From positions 1 through 49,300 of the forward strand of contig NZ_JBAGBW010000016.1 of assembly GCF_039822205.1 (NCBI RefSeq): a DNA stretch of 49,300 nucleotides. Direction: 5' to 3'. Position numbers and translations under genes: made by a program. Every line of letters starts with the position of its first letter. The first letter of the stretch is position 1. The notes under the pieces were generated by a model that saw nothing but the letters and a program-made list of their open reading frames with translations, searched no databases and was not told the origin of the DNA. Source of the stretch: Thermodesulfobium sp. 4217-1 (GTDB lineage Bacteria > Thermodesulfobiota > Thermodesulfobiia > Thermodesulfobiales > Thermodesulfobiaceae). Below are positions 34,561 to 43,304 of the stretch, in pieces.

Positions 34561-35325
34561 TTAATAATTAAATTTTTTAAAATACAAGAAGGAAAGAACA
34601 ATATTTATGCTCATAGCGACATTTAAAGATTCAACGCTTTGGGTTGGTATACAAACTGTTTTGTTAGAGATGCCAATAATATCATCGCTTATGCCATTGC
34701 CTTCGTTTCCGAAAACAAGAAGGGTTCTTTTTGTGAATTCACAATTAAAAAAAGGCGTAGTAGCCCTTGGGGAAAAAGAAAATACTTCTAAGTCATCTTT
34801 CATTTCAATTATAATCTCATTAAAGCCTTTCCTTCTAAATGGCACCTTAAAAATTGCTCCAGCTGATGACCTAATAACCTTTGAGTTGTAAACGCTGCAA
34901 GAATCCTCAGACAAAAACACACCGCCGCATCCAAATGCCAGAGAACTTCTCAAAATAGTGCCCAGATTTCCAGGATCTTGAATCCTATCCAGATAAATCC
35001 ACGGCGAGGGACCAAACTCTTTTTGTTCAGGAGGCCTGCCAAAGCTAATAATGCCGGTTGGAGACCTTTCGCTTGAAAGTCTCTTTATGATCTCATCTTT
35101 AACTATGGTGAATTTTAAATTTTTACATATTTCTGTAAAAATCTTATCTTGAAAAAAGGCATTCTCGAGCATTTCTTCATCTTTTAAAAGGATAAGATCT
35201 GGCAAATAATTTGCTCTGAGAGCCTCTTCCAGAGTATGAAAGCCCTCAAAAAAAACAAATTGCCCAGATTTTTTCATTCTGAGCAATTCTTTAATTTCAG
35301 CCCTTGAAGCAAAGCTTATGTTCAA
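34561..35325 (-). CDS. SpoU/TrmH-family RNA 2'-O-methyltransferase
   Basis: A 254-residue SPOUT methyltransferase for rRNA or tRNA ribose. The N-terminal substrate-binding domain (about 1-95) has FFEGFHTLEEAL. The catalytic knot domain has motif 1 LDRIQDPGNLGTILRS, motif 2 LLVFGNEGNGIS and motif 3 IPTQSVESLNVAMSINIVL. Start TTG at 35325 overlaps the rplT stop region by a few bases, and its ribosome site is weak. The position after rplT is common for such methylases. The target nucleotide is unknown. Confidence 0.88.
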   Translation of the reverse strand: MNISFASRAEIKELLRMKKSGQFVFFEGFHTLEEALRANYLPDLILLKDEEMLENAFFQDKIFTEICKNLKFTIVKDEIIKRLSSERSPTGIISFGRPPEQKEFGPSPWIYLDRIQDPGNLGTILRSSLAFGCGGVFLSEDSCSVYNSKVIRSSAGAIFKVPFRRKGFNEIIIEMKDDLEVFSFSPRATTPFFNCEFTKRTLLVFGNEGNGISDDIIGISNKTVCIPTQSVESLNVAMSINIVLSFLYFKKFNY

Positions 35326-35329
35326 AAAG

Positions 35330-35677
35330 TTACAAGTCCTTGACTTGCATTACTACCTTTTTAAATTGCTCTGGATAAGAAAGAGCCATCTGTGCCAAAA
35401 CTTTTCTGTCAAGATCGAGGCCAGACTTCTTTAAAGCACAAATAAACTTGCTGTATGAAAGACCATATTCTCTCACAGCAGCGTTTATCCTTACGATCCA
35501 AAGACTTCTATATTCTCTCTTTTTCCTTCTTCTATCATTAAAGGCATAAGCAAGGGCATGAAGCAAATGCTGATTTGCAGTCCTATAAAGTCTGTGCAAA
35601 GATCCCCTAAAACCTTTAGTCATCTTTAAAACCTTCTTGTGACGCCTATGCGTCACAAAACCACCTTTAACGCGCAT
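35330..35677 (-). CDS. rplT: 50S ribosomal protein L20
   Basis: A 115-residue L20 with the typical basic N-terminal helix region ([20 protein letters not shown]) and the globular end ([24 protein letters not shown]). L20 is also the repressor of the infC-rpmI-rplT operon in many bacteria. Start ATG with AGGAGGAAAAGAAT. Confidence 0.98.
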   Translation of the reverse strand: MRVKGGFVTHRRHKKVLKMTKGFRGSLHRLYRTANQHLLHALAYAFNDRRRKKREYRSLWIVRINAAVREYGLSYSKFICALKKSGLDLDRKVLAQMALSYPEQFKKVVMQVKDL

Positions 35678-35712
35678 ATTCTTTTCCTCCTAAAAAATCC
35701 TAAATTTAAAAA

Positions 35713-35919
35713 TTAATTTACGTTGTGATATGGAAGCTGAATCAAAAGTCTTGGCAGGTCAGAGCCCGATAAGACTAAAATATTTGAAAGGCTTCTCTTT
35801 CTTTTTGGGCTCTTATGAAAAAGGAGGTGACTCCTATTTTGCTGTCTTCTGATAATCTTTCCAGAACCCGTTACCCTAAATCTCTTAGCTGCTGCTCTAC
35901 ACGTTTTCATCTTAGGCAT
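35713..35919 (-). CDS. rpmI: 50S ribosomal protein L35
   Basis: A 68-residue L35: MPKMKTCRAAAKRFRVTGSG followed by KIIRRQQNRSHLLFHKSPKRKR. The start overlaps the end of infC by 8 bases. It is slightly divergent after residue 45 but of normal length. Confidence 0.97.
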   Translation of the reverse strand: MPKMKTCRAAAKRFRVTGSGKIIRRQQNRSHLLFHKSPKRKRSLSNILVLSGSDLPRLLIQLPYHNVN

Positions 35920-36466
35920 CTTTCAACCCTCCTTTTTGTTCTATCTTTTGTTTTATTTTAGCTGGGCCGATAACTGCTACAAGGTGTTTCTCTGTCTCGA
36001 CCTCAGGAAGTTTTTCTAAAACAGCATTTTCGAGTAGACCAAAAAATTTGTTAACAAGTTCTATTCCCTGATTCATGTGAATCATTTCTCTGCCTCTAAA
36101 TATAACACTAAGTTTAACCTTGTTGCCCTCGTCAATGAAGTCTTGTGCAGCTTTCGCCTTGGTTTTAAGATCGTTCCCGCCTATAGCAGGTCTCAAACGA
36201 ACTTCTTTAATGATAGTCTGCCTTTGATGTTTTCTTTGAGATTTTTCTTTTTTTGACTGCTCAAATCTGAATTTTCCATAATCCATAATTCTTGCTACAG
36301 GGGGGCTTCCCTGAGGAGCAATTAACACGAGATCGCTACCTTTTGTCCTCGCCAACCTTAAAGCCTCTTGCGTAGTCTGCACACCCAATTGCTGACCATC
36401 AATATCGATCAGTCTAACGTTAGGGTAGATCTGGATCTCTTCATTAACGACATACTCTTTGCTTAT
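35912..36466 (-). CDS. infC: Translation initiation factor IF-3, ATA start
   Basis: A 184-residue IF-3. The N-domain begins SKEYVVNEEIQIYPNVRLID. The linker is Lys-rich (FEQSKKEKSQRKHQRQ), and the C-domain has VKLSVIFRGREMIHMNQG. On the minus strand GGAGGTG is followed at normal spacing by ATA (36466-36464), aligning exactly with the Ile-Ser-Lys start of other IF-3 genes. The in-frame GTG at 36475 overlaps the ribosome site itself. Rare start codons on infC (ATT, ATC, ATA) are a known self-limiting control, because IF-3 rejects them. Confidence 0.93.
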   Translation of the reverse strand: MSKEYVVNEEIQIYPNVRLIDIDGQQLGVQTTQEALRLARTKGSDLVLIAPQGSPPVARIMDYGKFRFEQSKKEKSQRKHQRQTIIKEVRLRPAIGGNDLKTKAKAAQDFIDEGNKVKLSVIFRGREMIHMNQGIELVNKFFGLLENAVLEKLPEVETEKHLVAVIGPAKIKQKIEQKGGLKDA

Positions 36467-36510
36467 AACATTCACCTCCGAATTTAAAAATAAGACAATA
36501 ATACTAACAC

Positions 36511-36534
36511 AGATCTTTTATATAAAAAAGACCT
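36511..36534 (-). promoter_or_regulatory. Hairpin in the infC leader
   Basis: As RNA on the minus strand, AGGUCUUUU and AAAAGAUCU pair over 9 bp (one G-U) with a 6-base loop. It lies in the predicted leader of about 80 bases, where L20-type autoregulation is expected. It is AT-rich and does not itself look like an L20 site. Confidence 0.45.
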
Positions 36535-36551
36535 AAAGTAAAATATATTTG

Positions 36552-36580
36552 ATTATACGAAAAAACAAAAAAAATAACAA
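36552..36580 (-). promoter_or_regulatory. Promoter of infC-rpmI-rplT
   Basis: Minus-strand TTGTTA (36580-36575) and TATAAT (36557-36552) are 17 bases apart, with the start expected near 36545. It faces away from the plus-strand operon that begins at 36616. Confidence 0.75.
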
Positions 36581-36599
36581 CGATCAATTCATAATAAAC

Positions 36600-36605
36600 T
36601 ATAAT
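36600..36605 (+). promoter_or_regulatory. -10 box of the acpS operon
   Basis: TATAAT ends 10 bases before the ATG at 36616, so transcription would begin about 4 bases before the gene. No Shine-Dalgarno or clear -35 is present, so the first gene may be read from a nearly leaderless mRNA. Confidence 0.5.
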
Positions 36606-36615
36606 AGTATAAACT

Positions 36616-37041
36616 ATGAATTATAAATTTGCACAGATATTTATAAATGCTCTGGAAGACTACCTTATATTATATTCTCTATTGTGTCCGCTTGATAGTT
36701 CGAGCTTTTTCACAATAGAGTTCGCTATAGCGTATATAGAAAGAGGCTTTCCAGGACTATATATAAAAGAATTGAGAACTCAATGGAAACACTATGCGAA
36801 TGATATCCAATTTAGAGATTATCTTGTGCAAAATTCTACATTTATAAAAAACTTAGATTCCAAAGAGATTGATCTCGACCTAATAGTCAAACTGAGAAAA
36901 TTTTTACAGACTGCGAAAAAGCTGGTTATTATTTATGTCCCTGATGTAACAGAGAAACTCTTTCCATATATCAATCTCGATGAAAGAGAGCTTCTTGACC
37001 CTGTAAAACTAAAAAAATCTTTAAAGAGGGGTGCCTTTTGA
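36616..37041 (+). CDS. Hypothetical protein, 141 residues, first gene of the acpS operon
   Basis: I do not recognise a family. It is a helical, soluble-looking protein with a hydrophobic first 30 residues (FAQIFINALEDYLILYSLLC) that is not a clean membrane helix. It also has an FFTIEFAIAYIERGFPGLY block and a basic tail (KLKKSLKRGAF). It overlaps acpS as TTGA, and there is no ribosome site at its own ATG. The overlap and the maintained frame argue that it is real. A regulatory role for the operon is only a guess, so I assign no function. Confidence 0.65.
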   Translation: MNYKFAQIFINALEDYLILYSLLCPLDSSSFFTIEFAIAYIERGFPGLYIKELRTQWKHYANDIQFRDYLVQNSTFIKNLDSKEIDLDLIVKLRKFLQTAKKLVIIYVPDVTEKLFPYINLDERELLDPVKLKKSLKRGAF

Positions 37042-37418
37042 TAGGGATTGATATTGTAAGCCACAAAAGAATAGAGAAAGTTTTCAATCGATTTAAACAT
37101 GAATTTCTCAGAAAAATATATACAGAAAATGAGATAGAATATTGTCTAAGTAAAAAATCTTTTGTAGAATGCTTATCTGCAAGGTTTGCGGCAAAAGAGG
37201 CTTGCATAAAAGCTATTTATCAATACTGCTCTGTGCGCCTGGAAATGAAACAAATAGAAATATGCGGCAAGAGAAATGAAGGAGCGACCATAAGGATATA
37301 TTCCGATAAGTTAGATACATCAAGTTTACAAATATTACTCTCGATATCCCATGAAAAAGAGTATTCTGTGGCAGTTGTGTTAATTAATACAAATAGCTTG
37401 GAAAAAGGAGGAAATTGA
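37038..37418 (+). CDS. acpS: Holo-[acyl-carrier-protein] synthase
   Basis: A 126-residue enzyme that moves 4'-phosphopantetheine from CoA to acyl carrier protein. The metal ligand Asp is in MIGIDIVSHKRIEKV. The second acidic site is in ARFAAKEACIKAI, and the typical LSISHEKEYSVAVVL ends the domain. Start TTG at 37038 overlaps the upstream stop, with GAGGGG upstream. The pocket helix region is a little divergent, but length is normal. Confidence 0.93.
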   Translation: MIGIDIVSHKRIEKVFNRFKHEFLRKIYTENEIEYCLSKKSFVECLSARFAAKEACIKAIYQYCSVRLEMKQIEICGKRNEGATIRIYSDKLDTSSLQILLSISHEKEYSVAVVLINTNSLEKGGN

Positions 37419-37419
37419 A

Positions 37420-37869
37420 ATTATTAGAAAAGCCAGGATTGATGATGCAAAGAAGATAAAAGCCTTGATCGAAGGCTTCGCCAAACACGATCTTATGCTT
37501 GTAAGACCGCTATCTGATATATACGAATGTATAAGAGATTTTTGTGTGGTAGAAATCGATGGAAAAGTATGCGGTTGCGGAGCACTTCATATATTTTGGG
37601 ATGATATAGCAGAGATAAGAAGCCTATCTGTAAGCTCAGAATATCAAAGAAGAGGAATAGGAAAAGAGATTGTGAATTTTCTTATTAATGAGGCAAAACA
37701 ACTTAAATTAAAAAAGGTATTCGCTCTAACCTATCAGGTTGTTTTCTTTAAATCTGCAGGATTTGACATAGTAGATAAGTCACATCTACCGCAAAAAATA
37801 TGGTCAGATTGCGTAAAATGCCCCAAATTCCCTGATTGTGATGAAGTTGCAATGATTCACAAGATATAG
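37420..37869 (+). CDS. argA: Short-form N-acetylglutamate synthase (ArgA-like GNAT), ATT start
   Basis: A 149-residue GNAT acetyltransferase, starting the arginine pathway by acetylating glutamate. The acetyl-CoA loop is EYQRRGIGKEIV. The C-terminus SDCVKCPKFPDCDEVAM is the Cys-rich end seen in short bacterial ArgA proteins. The first strand MIRKARIDDAKKIKAL needs a start at 37420, which is ATT, 8 bases after AAGGAGG and 1 base after the acpS stop. The next in-frame candidate is a TTG at 37465 that would delete the first strand and has no ribosome site. Confidence 0.83.
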   Translation: MIRKARIDDAKKIKALIEGFAKHDLMLVRPLSDIYECIRDFCVVEIDGKVCGCGALHIFWDDIAEIRSLSVSSEYQRRGIGKEIVNFLINEAKQLKLKKVFALTYQVVFFKSAGFDIVDKSHLPQKIWSDCVKCPKFPDCDEVAMIHKI

Positions 37870-37878
37870 AACAGGACA

Positions 37879-38868
37879 TTGATAATATTGGACTTTTTTG
37901 TGTTGCTCATATCTTTGCTCGCCATCTTAGCATTCTGTGAATTATTTACAAATGCCGTAGAATGGCTTGGAAAAAGTCTAAATTTCGGTCACTCAGTGGT
38001 GGGCAGCGTATTTAGTGCAGTTTCAACTGCCCTGCCAGAAACAATTGTGCCAATAATAGCCCTTATAACCATCCCGACCTTTACTTCCAGAGAAGAAATT
38101 GGCATAGGAGCAATTTTGGGCGCGCCTCTTATGCTCTCAACGCTAACCTTTTCTTTGCTAGCTATACCGGCTATCTTTAGAAAAAAAGATAGCAATCTAA
38201 ATTTTAAAAGAGAATCTCTTCTCTTAGACATAAAGTTTTTTATATTAAATTTTTCTGCGGCGCTATTGATATCGCTCTTTGCAGAACAGCTAAGAGGCTT
38301 TTTTGTTATATTTTTTCTAATATCTTATCTGGCATATCTATACATAGTTTTCAAAAACGATGAGGGCTTCGAAGAAGAAGAACTACACCCCCTTATATTT
38401 TGTAAGTCAGCATACCCTTCAAATATATTTATATTTTCGCAATTGGCCATTGGGTTGTGCGGAATTGTTTTGTCATCATATTTTTTTGTAACGAGCATTG
38501 AATCGGTATCAAAAATTATTGGACTTGCTCCTTTTATAATATCAGTGATACTTTCTCCGATAGCTACAGAGCTCCCGGAAAAGTTTAACTCAATATCCTG
38601 GGTTATTAAGGGCAAAGACCATCTGGCTATGTCAAACATTACAGGCGCAATGGTATTCCAATCTTCCTTTCCAATAATAGTAGGGCTGACACTAAGTACA
38701 TGGCACCTTGATGAGAGGGCGCTTATTTTAGGCTGTATAACAATTATTTCCTCTCTATATCTATATTTTTTAATAAGAAGGGGCAGTATCAATCCAAAAG
38801 CACTGTCCATAAACTTTATCTTATATATAACTTACATCCTAATATCTATAAACTTTGGAGCTAAATAA
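37879..38868 (+). CDS. Sodium/calcium exchanger (CaCA) family membrane protein
   Basis: A 329-residue protein with about 10 membrane segments and the two inverted alpha-repeats of the CaCA superfamily. The first repeat is GHSVVGSVFSAVSTALPETI near residue 37. The second is PFIISVILSPIATELPEKF near residue 220. It would exchange Ca2+ or another cation for Na+ or H+ at the inner membrane. The start is uncertain among TTG at 37879, TTG at 37888 or non-canonical codons between, with AGGA at 37873. It lies 9 bases after argA and 2 before pth. Confidence 0.87.
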   Translation: MIILDFFVLLISLLAILAFCELFTNAVEWLGKSLNFGHSVVGSVFSAVSTALPETIVPIIALITIPTFTSREEIGIGAILGAPLMLSTLTFSLLAIPAIFRKKDSNLNFKRESLLLDIKFFILNFSAALLISLFAEQLRGFFVIFFLISYLAYLYIVFKNDEGFEEEELHPLIFCKSAYPSNIFIFSQLAIGLCGIVLSSYFFVTSIESVSKIIGLAPFIISVILSPIATELPEKFNSISWVIKGKDHLAMSNITGAMVFQSSFPIIVGLTLSTWHLDERALILGCITIISSLYLYFLIRRGSINPKALSINFILYITYILISINFGAK

Positions 38869-38870
38869 AT

Positions 38871-39449
38871 ATGAATTTAGATTGCTTATTCGACAAAAAA
38901 GAGATTTTTCTCATAGTAGGGCTTGGCAACATAGGACAAGAATACAGCCTAACCAGACACAATATAGGTTTTTTATTTTTGGACTTCTTAGCAGACAGTC
39001 TTGGCATAAAGCTGTCAGGATACAAAACTAAAATTAACAATCTGATATTTCTAAAACCTACCACGTATATGAATAGGTCGGGAATTGCAGTTCAAGAGGT
39101 TTCAAGTTTTTACAAAATTGAACCAAAAAACATTATAGTTATATACGATGATATGGATCTTGATTTCAAAACGATACGGTTTAGACCAAAAGGAAGTTCT
39201 GGAGGGCACAAAGGCATAGGATCGATTATAGATATCCTTGGGACAGATTCAATTCCAAGAATAAAGATTGGCATAGGAAGAGAAAAAAACGCTGAGGCAA
39301 AAGACTATGTATTGTCAAGGTTTAACAGTGATGAAATGCTGTATTTACCTGAAATATTTGATGCTGCAAAAAATTGTCTTGAGATTTTTTTGGAAAAGGG
39401 AGCGAGTTTAGCGCTTGAAAAATGCGGCAGAGTTAAAATTATCTCCTAA
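38871..39449 (+). CDS. pth: Peptidyl-tRNA hydrolase
   Basis: A 192-residue enzyme that recycles peptidyl-tRNA. Core motifs are LIVGLGNIGQEYSLTRHNIGF with the catalytic His, KPTTYMNRSG, IYDDMDLDF and KGSSGGHKGIGSI. Length is normal. ATG at 38871 with GGAG ten bases upstream inside the previous gene. Part of the pth-mfd pairing often seen in Firmicutes and relatives. Confidence 0.97.
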   Translation: MNLDCLFDKKEIFLIVGLGNIGQEYSLTRHNIGFLFLDFLADSLGIKLSGYKTKINNLIFLKPTTYMNRSGIAVQEVSSFYKIEPKNIIVIYDDMDLDFKTIRFRPKGSSGGHKGIGSIIDILGTDSIPRIKIGIGREKNAEAKDYVLSRFNSDEMLYLPEIFDAAKNCLEIFLEKGASLALEKCGRVKIIS

Positions 39450-39485
39450 ACGTCCTTGCGCTAAATCCTTGAAAGGGAGAATTAA

Positions 39486-42400
39486 TTGAAATTCATAGAA
39501 GATCTCTTTGATAATATATTGAAGCGTATCACAAAATCATACAAGGATCGTGTAATAGATATTCAATTTGAGAGTGCACTATTTCTAATTGACTCTTGTA
39601 TGAAACAGAAAAAGAGGTCGCTTTTTGTCTACAAAAACGAAAAGCTATCCCAAGAAGTATACGCCCTATTCAGAAGAATCTCCAAACATGGTAGTGAAAG
39701 GGAAGAGGCCCTGCTACTTTCACTATATCCAGCGTGGGATATTCTGTTTGGGGAAAGGCTCTCACCATCTCCCAGGATAACTTCTCAAAGGATTATAGCG
39801 CACAAAAGCGATTACACTATGTTAAGCTCTGTAAAAGCCATCCTCTCGCCTCTCGAAGATAATTTTCAAAGTTTTAATCTCATCTCTGGCATAGAGATTG
39901 ATAGGGACAATCTAATAAGTATGCTAAACACTACATACGTTAGAAAGAGTCTTTGCGAATTGCCAGGAGAATTTGCAGTAAGAGGAATGTTGTTGGACAT
40001 CTTTCCATTTTACTTAGAAGCTCCGATAAGGCTTATTTTTAGCGACAACACGCTTAAACAGATAAAATCTTTCAATCCAGAAGACCAAAGAACCTTACAG
40101 GAAATAGAAAATTTTAATCTAATAACCATTAAACCATTAAAATTTTCAGATGAAGAAAAAGAAAATATCAAATCATTTTTCGAGAGCCTGCCCAAAAATG
40201 ACAGAGATCTGATATCTGATGAGATAGACAATATTATGTCAGACACGAATTTCTCTGGCATTGAAAATTATCTATGTTTTAAGAAGGACTTAAAATTTCT
40301 ACCAGATGATTTTGACTCTATCTTTTTTGTTGAAACAGACCAAATCCAATCTGAGATAGAAAGACTTCTGCAAGAAACTAAAAAACTCAGAACCTTTCAG
40401 ATTGAAAACAACATATACGTACAAATGCCTTCTTTTGTTAATAGAGTTAAAAATTTTGTTTGTCCATCAACCCAGGGCAGCTCTGAGGTTAGCTGTCATC
40501 ATAAGGACATCATCAGCTTAGACAAAGGCCTCTTGCAACCTTTTGCAAAAGAAATAAATCAGGCGCCGCCTTTGCCCAGGGGCAGAACAGAAGACATTCA
40601 AAATACTCTAAAGTGGTATCTAAAATCTGGTTACACTGTCGAAATATCAATCAATCATATGCCAGATTTTATAAAAGATCTAGAAGGCCCTCAGATAATA
40701 TTGTCAGAAAAAACCTATCCTGCTGGCATAGAAATTATCGGAATAGATAAAGAAATTGCAAAAAAATATAATATAAGAGAAAATTTTATAATCTTTACCT
40801 CACAAGAATTCTCAACAAGGCAGGCAAAGGAAACAACTTGTAGGCGTAAAAATATAACAAGTCTGCAGGAGCTCCAATATAACGATTTGGTAGTTCACAG
40901 AGACCATGGCATTGGAAGATTCTCAGGCCTAAAGCTAATGAATTTTAGCGGTGTACAAAAAGAATATGCACAGATTTTATACAAAGACAAAGACTTGCTA
41001 TATATTCCGGTTGAAGAGTTTACAAGGCTCTCAAAGTATATAGGCCCAGATGATGTAGAACTCTCAAGCCTGAAATCAAACGAGTGGGTCGCAAAAAAAA
41101 AGAGAGCTAAAGAGTTTGCAGAGAAGATAGCCCACGAGATAGTTTTCATTGAGGCATCCAGACAGAATGTTCACAGAGATGCTTATTCAAAGGGCAAAGA
41201 ACTTTCTATAGAAGAGTTAGACCTAAAAGAAAGCTTCATGTATCAAGAAACGCCAGATCAGGAAAGGGCCATTGAAGATGTATTTTCAGATATGTCAAAA
41301 CCCTATCCAATGGACAGGCTCATAGTAGCAGATGCGGGATTTGGCAAAACAGAAATTGCGATAAGAGCTTCCTATAGAGCAGTGCTCGCATCAAGACAGG
41401 TTGCGGTTCTGGCTCCAACAACTCTGCTCTCAGATCAGCACCTTAGAACATTCAAGAATAGGTTTGATGCACTTGGAGTAAGAGTAGAAGGCCTATCAAG
41501 AATTTCGTCAGGAAATAAGAATAAGATATTGCAAGATCTTGCAGAAAATAAAATAGATATAATTATAGGCACGCATTCTTTGTTATCAAAAAATGTAAAA
41601 TTTAAAAATTTAGGGCTATTAATCATAGACGAAGAACAAAAGTTTGGCGTTATGCAGAAAGAGCGCTTCAAAAAAATTAGAACAGAGCTTGATGTCTTAT
41701 CTCTATCTGCGACGCCCATACCCAGAACGCTAAATATGGCGCTAAGCGGTCTAAGGGATATATCTACGATCTTTACGCCCCCGCAAAACAGGATGCCAAT
41801 TCGATCAATAGTATCGGTATTTAAAGACGTAATAGTTAGAGAGGCTATACTCAGAGAAATAGACAGGGGCGGACAGGTATTTATCGTCGATGCAAGAATC
41901 GCAAACCTAAACAATCTAAGGGACAGAGTAGAAAGTATAGTAAATAACGTTAGTTGTGCCATTCTACACGGACAAAAAAGCCCACAAGAGATATCATTGA
42001 CTTTAGAAAAATTCTTAAACTCAGAAATAGACGTTTTAATATCAACTGCTATATTAGAATCTGGTTTAGACATACCTCAGGTGAACACTATAATCATAAA
42101 CAATGCCGATCTCTTTGGACTCTCTGAACTCTATCAGTTGAGGGGGAGAGTGGGGAGAAGCTCAAAGCAAGGTTATGCATATTTTCTATACAACTCAGAT
42201 AAAAAAATTACAGAAGATGCCAGGAGAAGGCTCTATACAATCCAAAAAAATTCTGCTCTTGTAAGCGGTTTTAACATAAGCCTAAAGGATATGGAGATAA
42301 GAGGAACCGGAAATGTATTGGGCACACAACAACATGGACACATGGAGAATATTGGCGTTGAATTGTTCACCGAAATGATATCGGAAGAGCTGTCAAGAAT

Positions 42401-42827
42401 AAGGGGCTCTGCAAAGGAGCTCACTCAGGTAACAGCTCACATTGAACTATTTATTGATAAAGATTATATAAACGAAGAGGGGCTAAGAATCGATCTATAC
42501 AAGAGACTACAGAAAATTGAGAACGAAGAAGAGCTTTATTCTTTACAGGAAGAAGTCGAAGACAGATTTGGCAAGATGCCCCAAGGACTTCTAAATATAT
42601 TTTTAGTAACACTAATAAGGTTAAAAGCCACAAAATTGGGGATTAAAGAGCTACACATTCTGAAAGACAGGCTAAAAATTGCCCCGAATAAAGATGAATA
42701 CACAGAAAAAATAAAAAAGAGCTCATTTTTTATAAAATCTTCAAAAGAAGAGATTACCGTTCGAAGCCCCAACCCAACCGATCCATTTGGTATGGCCATA
42801 TCTATCCTATCAGCTATATCAAAGTAA
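39486..42827 (+). CDS. mfd: Transcription-repair coupling factor Mfd
   Basis: A 1113-residue ATP-dependent translocase that removes stalled RNA polymerase and recruits UvrA. The UvrB-like N-terminal region spans about 1-330. The polymerase-interacting domain near residue 460-530 has DLVVHRDHGIGRFSGL. The motor has Walker A ADAGFGKTE, IIDEEQKFGVMQKERF, SATPIPRTLNMAL and QLRGRVGRSSKQGYAY. The D7 domain ends the protein. Walker A begins with Ala instead of the usual Gly (GDVGYGKT in well-known Mfd). Start TTG with GAAAGGGAGAATTAA. Confidence 0.96.
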   Translation: MKFIEDLFDNILKRITKSYKDRVIDIQFESALFLIDSCMKQKKRSLFVYKNEKLSQEVYALFRRISKHGSEREEALLLSLYPAWDILFGERLSPSPRITSQRIIAHKSDYTMLSSVKAILSPLEDNFQSFNLISGIEIDRDNLISMLNTTYVRKSLCELPGEFAVRGMLLDIFPFYLEAPIRLIFSDNTLKQIKSFNPEDQRTLQEIENFNLITIKPLKFSDEEKENIKSFFESLPKNDRDLISDEIDNIMSDTNFSGIENYLCFKKDLKFLPDDFDSIFFVETDQIQSEIERLLQETKKLRTFQIENNIYVQMPSFVNRVKNFVCPSTQGSSEVSCHHKDIISLDKGLLQPFAKEINQAPPLPRGRTEDIQNTLKWYLKSGYTVEISINHMPDFIKDLEGPQIILSEKTYPAGIEIIGIDKEIAKKYNIRENFIIFTSQEFSTRQAKETTCRRKNITSLQELQYNDLVVHRDHGIGRFSGLKLMNFSGVQKEYAQILYKDKDLLYIPVEEFTRLSKYIGPDDVELSSLKSNEWVAKKKRAKEFAEKIAHEIVFIEASRQNVHRDAYSKGKELSIEELDLKESFMYQETPDQERAIEDVFSDMSKPYPMDRLIVADAGFGKTEIAIRASYRAVLASRQVAVLAPTTLLSDQHLRTFKNRFDALGVRVEGLSRISSGNKNKILQDLAENKIDIIIGTHSLLSKNVKFKNLGLLIIDEEQKFGVMQKERFKKIRTELDVLSLSATPIPRTLNMALSGLRDISTIFTPPQNRMPIRSIVSVFKDVIVREAILREIDRGGQVFIVDARIANLNNLRDRVESIVNNVSCAILHGQKSPQEISLTLEKFLNSEIDVLISTAILESGLDIPQVNTIIINNADLFGLSELYQLRGRVGRSSKQGYAYFLYNSDKKITEDARRRLYTIQKNSALVSGFNISLKDMEIRGTGNVLGTQQHGHMENIGVELFTEMISEELSRIRGSAKELTQVTAHIELFIDKDYINEEGLRIDLYKRLQKIENEEELYSLQEEVEDRFGKMPQGLLNIFLVTLIRLKATKLGIKELHILKDRLKIAPNKDEYTEKIKKSSFFIKSSKEEITVRSPNPTDPFGMAISILSAISK

Positions 42828-42830
42828 ATC

Positions 42831-43304
42831 TTATGCCTCTCTCTTCATTATCCATGCGTCTTTATGTTCGCCATAATAATTTTTTCTCTTATATATAATT
42901 CTAAAACCCAATTTTGTATAAAAGGCGCAGGCAAGAACATTGGTAGACTCCACCTCAAGCCACATTTCTTTACCATTAAGGAAAAAATTCTCAACTGCAT
43001 GCTTAAATAGCCTGCTGCCCAAACCAATATTTCTAAAGCCTTCCTCAACGTATATATATGCAAGATGAACCTCATCAAAGACTTTAAAAAACGAAACGAA
43101 TCCAACTGGCATATTGTTATAAATGGCTATATAAAAACACTTCATCGGATCTTGCAAATCTTTTTTCAAAAAATCTATATTTGGATAGAAAGAAGGCAAA
43201 CGTTTGCCAAATTCCATCAAATTCTCACAGTAGGCCTCAGAGACAGGAGAGATGTTTATCTGGGATTTATCAATTTTGTCAAAAGCACTATCCTCATTGT
43301 TCAT
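42831..43304 (-). CDS. rimI: GNAT acetyltransferase, RimI-type
   Basis: A 157-residue N-terminal acetyltransferase, probably acting on ribosomal protein S18 or other proteins. Motif A is YVEEGFRNIGLGSRLF, and the end block CAFYTKLGFRIIYKRKNYY is typical of RimI. ATG at 43304 overlaps the tsaB stop as TAATG; an ATG 8 codons earlier would overlap tsaB by 25 bases. Placement after tsaE-tsaB is the classic RimI position. Its stop is only 3 bases from the convergent mfd stop. Confidence 0.88.
   Translation of the reverse strand: MNNEDSAFDKIDKSQINISPVSEAYCENLMEFGKRLPSFYPNIDFLKKDLQDPMKCFYIAIYNNMPVGFVSFFKVFDEVHLAYIYVEEGFRNIGLGSRLFKHAVENFFLNGKEMWLEVESTNVLACAFYTKLGFRIIYKRKNYYGEHKDAWIMKREA

Noticed and set aside
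37465-37869. Shorter argA beginning at the TTG at 37465
   Set aside because: It has no ribosome site and would remove the first GNAT strand.
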